Positions 22,031-27,656 of a stretch of 27,656 bases of DNA are shown here, one piece after another (position 1 is the first letter of the stretch; every line of letters starts with the position of its first letter). Below the pieces are notes generated by a model, which was not told the origin of the DNA, ran no database searches, and worked only from the letters and a program-made list of their open reading frames with translations. The position numbers were made by a program, and so were the translations under genes. Origin of the DNA: Parachlorella kessleri. Lineage: Eukaryota; Chlorophyta; Trebouxiophyceae; Chlorellales; Chlorellaceae. The stretch covers positions 1 to 27,656 of the forward strand of contig BBXU01001084.1 of assembly GCA_001598975.1 (NCBI GenBank), read 5' to 3'.

Positions 22031-22843
22031 TACCTGACTACATGACTGCGAACCCCAAGCCCCTGTTTTGTACTGGGAACACATAGCGGCTGGCACTCCC
22101 CGCCTGCCTCTCTGCAGCCAGAGCACCAGCAGAAGTGGACGGCAGCAGTATTGAAAACTCCCAATGACACGGCAGCCTTGCTTCAGCCTCCACTCCAGGC
22201 CGGCCTACAAGCGAATTCTCAATAGCCTGATCTTTGGGACCTGCAGGTCAGCTGAGTATCTGCTGGGAACTGCATCAAGGTGGATTGGCACTTTCAGGGA
22301 CGTACGTCGCGTGGGAAACCACCATATTGATGTCAATGGGCTAGGAATGGAGTTAGCTAGCTAGCGCTGTAGTAGTGGGCTAGGATTGCATTATAGTAGC
22401 TACCCACATGCTGCGCCTCGCAGAGGACGGCTAGACAAGGGAACATGATCACTTGCCCTAACTTTATGATGTTTAAGAGGCCGAGATATGCTGGCGATTG
22501 TGCCTTGCCGTTGCCCACGTCATAAGAACACTTGTAGAGTTTCTCAGGTCCAGGGTGGTTGGTGTGGTGGACTTCAGCGGCCATCCTGTCGCAGAAGTCA
22601 TGCTGCTGCTCTTGGCTGTTCTTTACCTTAGGAATAAGGTCACATCAATTTCAAATAGATAGCAGGTACGCTGCTTAGCTACACTCTACTGCTATTGAAT
22701 ATGGAATGGTCAACGGTCAGGCGACATGCAAATAAGATACTACAGACCAACTCATACATGGACGCCAATATCGCTGTAACAGATTGCAAAATAGTATTCC
22801 CTACAAACCTACAATAAACCTTCAGTTGATTTCGTCAAGGAAC

Positions 22844-25800
22844 TCAGGCCCTCAGCCGCCTGCCCCCAGTTGTGGTGGAGACGAGGCGGGCTGTCGTTGA
22901 GCCTGCGGCTTGCTTACCACCAGCTGGCATCTGGGAGCCCAGCACCGTCCGTTGCTCAGCCCACCACTGTTGGAACGACTGGATGTCAGTCAGGGGATCT
23001 GCACGAGCAAGGTGAAGGACCAGGGCTTAGATTGTAATAGAAGGCCCACCAAAATCTAGCGATTGCTGGAAGATGCTCCTAGGCTTTGCGCCAGGCACTG
23101 CTTTTGGCCGGCAACCAATGCACGTCAGCCAGTCTGGCACTGTTTGCAGTCAGACTTGTATCCTTGCTGCAGTGGGCAGCATAAAGTGCTGCGTCCACCA
23201 GCTTCTCCACCTGGCTTGGAGGGTGGGCTGTCGTCATCAGATGTGGTGCTGAAGGAGGCAGGGGTCTGCTCAATCAGGCCGAATGCAGAGGTGACAACCT
23301 GCAACAGCATGAATTGGCGTTTCTGTACTTTTCTCATTGCGAAACAGTATCGATATGCAGGGAGGCTGACTAGGTTTTAATGGGTGCAGGCAAGGTGATC
23401 GGAAAACCCAAGGTGGCACCTCCTTACCTTCTCATAGAAATTAGCATAGAGTGAGTTGACCGGGCCCGTTGTGGCGGTGGTGGTGTTGCCAATGAAGAGG
23501 CTCGCGGACTTGAGAGTGACGCCAGCGGTGGGAAGCGACGGGATAGCCATCTGTAAGAGGAGGCAGGCGGCTCGGTGGACACCTTGAGGCGGTAAGTAGC
23601 ATCAAAGTATGCTAAAAGGCATTGCTAGTGCTTGTGCAGAAACATTGCACTGACAACAAATGGCCTGTCTTTTAATATCACTATGGAAGACCAGCGCTGG
23701 CAACGACGTGAGCAATAACCCACCTGGCGCACACATGAGGCACCGTTGGACACCCAGCCGTACTCGCACCGTTCGCAAGCATCACCACTATAACCCTGCA
23801 AAGGGGGCGCGACACTGCCAGTGACAACCCGCTTTGTCAAGGGGGCCCTGGCCAAGCCAAGGGTGAGCAAAACCTCGACCATTGCACAATCCTATACACA
23901 CAGGTTGTCTAGCAGGAGATGGCAATGCAATGCTAATGCCAGGTGAGGGCACCTGGCCACCAGCAATCAAGGTCACCACAAACTCCTCCTGATCAAGCGC
24001 ACCTTGAAGCAGTTGCAGGTGCCCACAGCAGTGCCACAAGCCCCGCGACCACTGCAGGTTGCGAGTGTCTTGCTCCATGCGTCACTGGCTGGACATTGCA
24101 CGAAAGGAAGCGGGCAGTCGCTGAGGCACTCGGTGGTGAAGCGGCCACCCAGCAGGGCCAGTCGCTCGCCCAACTGAAAGGGGGAAGCGGGGCACAGCAG
24201 AAGCGGAAGGGTTGGAATCGAGCTTGCAAGTGTCGACCACTATTTCGTTACCATATGCATACAGGACGCCCAATGCTGTGTGTGGCCACCGGCGAGCTGC
24301 ACTATCAGACCCGACTTCAACCCTACCTCACAGATACCGTTCCCACAAATGGGCTGTCGGTAGACGGAAACTGTGGAGGCAATTGCCAAAGGTTTGGATC
24401 CTGCACACAACAGCATGATGCAGCCTGATGACTTCAGACCAGTAATGCATGGCATCCTGCCCCTGTAGCACAACTTGCTATGGTGGGCGCTAGAGCTCTG
24501 CAAGCAGAAAATGGCCATTCGATGCACTCAGTCCACCGTCAAACCACTACGTGTAATCAGGCGCCCAGGAAGTAAACTTAGAGCATAAGTTTTGCACCCC
24601 TTACTTGTGGGAGCTCTGAGCTATAAGATGGTCACCTGGGGCGTTAGTTGCCAGCATCTTGCGCGTTCCATGGCTAGTGGCCATGACAAGGGTTGAATTC
24701 AGCTTGGCTTTCACTTCGGCAACACCCAGGCTAGGGCCTGGGACGACAGTGAAGCTGCAACAAGGGAATCCAGGTCAGGCACCTATGTTCAAACCTCCAT
24801 CACATAAGACATCTCTTCAAGCCAGCCATATAGGAGGTAGCCATCAGAAGCAGCCATGGGAGGAATGCTGAAGCCACCGAGGCCGCGCTAAAGGTAAAAC
24901 GATGACAGAAATGCCAAGCACAATGGTGGCTTGTATTGAACCTACCTGGCCAGGCTTAAGCCACCCTTGCTCACGGTAAGGGAGCTCACTTGGACATCTA
25001 GCGTGGTGAGGCCTAGTGCGTCGGCCATGCCACGCTGCAGAGTCCAGGACTGCTGTTTGGCGTTGTTGGTCGCTGCGGTGTTCAGGGTGGCGTTGATGGC
25101 TATGTAGCATGAGGTACCATCACCGTCACAGACACCTGCACAAGGGGGGCTAGCCAGTCCACCTTGTACAAAAACCTGGACATGAGGTTGTAGCTGAAGT
25201 CTGCAGCCATACATGAAGACAAGCTTCAGCGTTGGAGGCAAAAGAAGTTTGACAGGTGTCCATCTGCCTGGAAGCAACGACCGCATTCACTCACCACATT
25301 CATCTACTCGGTGGGAGGGGCAGCAAAGGCCACCAGCGTCCAGTTGGGACGGGCAGCAGGCACCTGTCACATCTATGGCCTTGCCATTGCCATTGCATAC
25401 ACCTGCAGGTCAGCAGGTCGAAGCACATGCAACCTGGTTACCAAGCACACTCCTGCAATAGCTAGCACCACATGCACCAGCAGACACCTCATTCATACAG
25501 CTAGGCAAATCTAAGTGTTGTCGTCAATGCTTGCCAAATGCGAGGTGAGCTGAGTGTCTGCTCAAGTTCCTTGTAAACTTGCCATCTTTACCAAGAGCAT
25601 TGATATTGGTCTTTCTTACATACCATGCCACACAGCACTCACCGCAGGCATCCAGCTTGCCAGAAAAGCAGCACGTGCCCGCTACGTCCAGCACTCCACT
25701 GCAACAGCTGCCATTCCCAGCAACAGTCTCACAGCAGCTGCCAGCAGCATCAAAGATGCCAGCACTGCAGGCTGGGGTGGGGGCGGGAGGCGGTGAGGTG

Positions 25801-27656
25801 GCACACAGCTGACGGAATGCTGGCTTAGGAGAGGTGCAAGCACTTTCTTCTAGACGCTCGCCGAGGGAGCTGACGCAGCTGACAGCTCGGGTGGTCACAT
25901 TTGCTACACAGCGGCCCCAGGAGTTGACCATCCAGACTGCCACACTGCACGGTGCTGTGTAGCAGCTGCGCTCAAGGGCTGGCATTGCACCACAAGTAGA
26001 GGGATCTGCTGCCGGCTGGGAGCCTGACATGCAGGTGGCCGTGCGCTGCTGCAGCCCTCCACCACAACTAACGTCGCAAGGACTCCAGACAGTCAGGGCC
26101 CTGCAACATGGAAGCAGGAGGGCCTGCTCAACATATAAGAGTTGCCTCACTCTGTCTCTGCTACCTCACACACTCACGCAAAAGTTATGGTGAAAAGATT
26201 TGGACAGCTGAGCTACAAGGAGGTAGGCCAGCAAGCAGCCGCTACACTCATTTAAAGACCGTCCAATACTGACCAGTGGGGCAGGGTGCAACTGCCAGAG
26301 TTGCAGGTCTCGACGGGAGGTACAGCAGTTGCGCAAATGCTAGAGGGGTAGACGTAGTCCAGGAGACCATTGCACTGCTGAGATGCACCAAGGACGCCGG
26401 GTCCTGCAGACGGCAGAGTCAGAGCAGGATGGGGCATGGAAGCGTACATAATCAGCCTGCTGCAGCCTGTCTGTCAATTACTACACCATCAGTCCCGACT
26501 ACACATCCACAGGTGGACCAGTTGCTTAGGGGCTATCAATCCTCAAGAGCACACCCACCACAGGTGGTGGAGCACTCAGAGTCTGGAACACTGGCCACAG
26601 ATGCAAGGGCAGTGCAGTCTGCTGTGCCGCAGGGGCGGCTGGTGGGTGGCTTGGTGTCCGCCGGACACATGTAGACGGGTGCGGTGCCATTGCTGCTGGT
26701 ACACAGCACACTGCGGGTTTGGAGCCCTCCGCCGCATACAACTGGGCAGGGTCCCCATGGGGAGGCTGTCCAAGAGTATGCTGGTGCTGGTGGGCTGCTT
26801 GAGGGCGGCTCAGGCGAGGCCTCTTTGGAGATCTCTGCACACAGGGAGCAAGTTAGCAAGAAAGGAGGAGACAGGGTAACCTCAGAAGATGGCATGGCAT
26901 GTGGCAAGAGTTTCATGCTGGCCAAGGGGCACAACCAGTGGCAGACCTGGGCTTGCGTGCAGTGATGCAGGGAACAGCGGGGAGGGAGATGCAGGCATGT
27001 CCCGGGGCGGCGGGGAAGGTGAGTTAGATGCAGGCAGATCCAGGGTGGCAGGAGAGGGCGAGGAAGGCTGGGGTACGTCCGAAGGGGATGGGGAGGGTGA
27101 TTCAAGCACAGGTGATTGCAAAGGTGAAGCAGGCACGCTAAAAGCTGTCTCGGAGGGACTCTGAGCTGGAAGTGCAGCTGGGGAAGGCGAGTATGTGGGC
27201 AGCTGGGAGCCGACCGGCTCGACAGGCTCCGAGCTGGGGCCGTAAGCGGCAGGCGACACGCTTGGGGAAGGCAGCGGGGAATACTGCAGTGCGACAGGAA
27301 CCATTGGCAAAATTGCTGAGAGCACTGGACTTAGGGCAACTTGCTTGCCTGCTTGCCTGTGGGGCAAGAGGTCTCAAGCTAAGCTGGGCACACAACACCT
27401 AGCAAGAAAAGCATATCAAGAAGATGAAAATGTGTTTCTCCTTCCTCACATTATGTAGGTAACGCAGAAACGGCTCACACGCACTGCAAGCGAAGTTAGC
27501 TCACCTCAGGGCTAGGCACTGCCAGAGGCGAGTAGGCGGGCAGGGGGCTGCCGAGCGGGGCTACAGGCACAGGCGAGGCGCTGTAGGCTGGCAAGGGAGA
27601 AGCCGGCACAGGGCTAGGCACTGCCAGCGGCGAGTAGGCGGGCAGAGGGCTGCCAA
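22844..27656 (-). CDS. Secreted cysteine-rich matrix-type protein with HRGP repeats and thrombospondin type-1 repeats (5' partial)
   Basis: A probable cell-wall or extracellular-matrix protein; its 5' end lies beyond the right edge, so no signal peptide is visible. Inferred exons (minus): 27656-27505, 27283-26947, 26834-26559, 26403-26274, 26100-25643, 25402-25295, 25135-24946, 24754-24636, 24400-24327, 24173-24003, 23795-23724, 23550-23428, 23298-23211, 22998-22844; phases agree, about 816 residues. Order: Pro/Ser-rich repeats (GSPLPAYSPLAVPSP, SPSPSDVPQPSSPSP) typical of hydroxyproline-rich glycoproteins; TSP1 repeats (SWTASPWGPCPVVCGGG; CSTTCGPGVLGASQQCNG; VWSPCDVSCGGGLQQRTATC; WMVNSWGRC); a CC-rich array (GVLDVAGTCCFSGKLDACG, then VCNGNG and ECGVCDGDG); an Asn/Thr-rich segment (GMADALGLTTLDVQVSSLT); then an EGF-like region (PICGNGICELGER across a junction, ECLSDCP, GYSGDACERCEYGW). 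The C-terminus is hydrophilic and ends RRLRA, with no membrane anchor. Function is inferred from domains only. Confidence 0.82.
23128..23163 (-). pseudogene. EGF-like exon copy, decayed or alternative 3' end
   Basis: On the minus strand, after a CACTGCAG acceptor-like sequence, 12 codons read GYKSDCKQCQTG and then TGA. They resemble the true EGF-like exon at 23795-23724 (GYSGDACERCEYGW), with the stop falling where Trp is expected. The frame is open and continuous with the exon at 23298-23211 if that donor is not used. It is either an exon-duplication relic or an alternative Cys-rich C-terminus. Confidence 0.45.
27511..27654 (-). repeat. 102-base tandem coding repeat (Pro/Ser-rich), partial array
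   Basis: The 42-base blocks at 27511-27552 and 27613-27654 differ at only two positions and are spaced 102 bases (34 residues) apart, both encoding GSPLPAYSPLAVPSP minus the last residues. The array runs off the right edge, so the number of units is unknown. Confidence 0.85.

Larger units (their letters stand above)
21646..22843. other. Long convergent intergenic region between MATE and matrix-protein genes
   Basis: No clear gene occupies these 1198 bases. They contain the MATE 3' flank with a 17-base tandem duplication, a TGTAA signal and an adjacent perfect hairpin. Further right there is a plus-strand stretch after a good acceptor (22118-22225) and a minus-strand open stretch (22644-22360), either of which could be a relic or unrecognised exon. 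Confidence 0.45.

Noticed and set aside
22903..22917. A 15-base GTAAGC...CGCAG segment near the 3' end of the matrix gene looks like a phase-preserving intron.
   Set aside because: Fifteen bases is too short for splicing and the frame reads straight through to the same stop, so I kept it as coding.
1..27656. Prophage, integrated virus, CRISPR array, tRNA or intact transposable element.
   Set aside because: I found no capsid, polymerase, integrase or transposase motifs, no regular spacer-repeat structure and no tRNA cloverleaf signature on either strand by eye.

Overview
The window is nuclear DNA of a photosynthetic eukaryote, most likely a chlorophyte green alga and probably a trebouxiophyte-type one. 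It carries a nucleus-encoded plastid ribosomal protein and an alpha-amylase with a probable plastid transit peptide. Every gene is cut into many small exons by short introns (about 110-350 bases) with acceptors ending in CTGCAG or TTGCAG, and TGTAA poly(A)-type signals follow several stop codons. Apart from one GC-AG intron and one uncertain junction, I could place GT-AG splice sites by hand so that reading phase is kept across every exon junction and family motifs are continuous. The exon coordinates are therefore inference from sequence, but strongly constrained.

Layout, left to right: (1) minus strand, first coding exon of plastid ribosomal protein uS5, running off the left edge; (2) plus strand 866-3843, a signal peptide peptidase-like GxGD aspartyl protease with a lumenal PA domain; (3) plus strand 4528-8173, a degenerate MCM-family protein that I identify as MCMDC2; (4) minus strand 8596-10490, a GhrA-type glyoxylate/hydroxypyruvate reductase; (5) minus strand 11134-15232, a GH13 alpha-amylase with all three catalytic residues; (6) minus strand 15972-17520, an RFESD-like Rieske [2Fe-2S] protein with a long C-terminal tail; (7) plus strand 17805-21645, a MATE-family multidrug/organic-compound antiporter; (8) minus strand 22844 to the right edge, a secreted cysteine-rich matrix-type protein that joins hydroxyproline-rich Pro/Ser repeats, thrombospondin type-1 repeats, DACG/CC modules and an EGF/CGNGICE module.

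The genes do not form an operon and share no obvious pathway. S5/SPPL and Rieske/MATE are divergent pairs on roughly 250-285 base intergenic segments; MCMDC2/GhrA and MATE/matrix protein are convergent pairs. I see no tRNA, rRNA, CRISPR, intact transposon or viral insert. The most unusual content is the MCMDC2 homologue (a meiotic MCM paralogue best known from animals), the mosaic thrombospondin/HRGP protein with an apparent decayed or alternative EGF-like exon near its 3' end, the GC-AG intron in the amylase gene, and a 21-base perfect repeat shared by two distant intergenic places.
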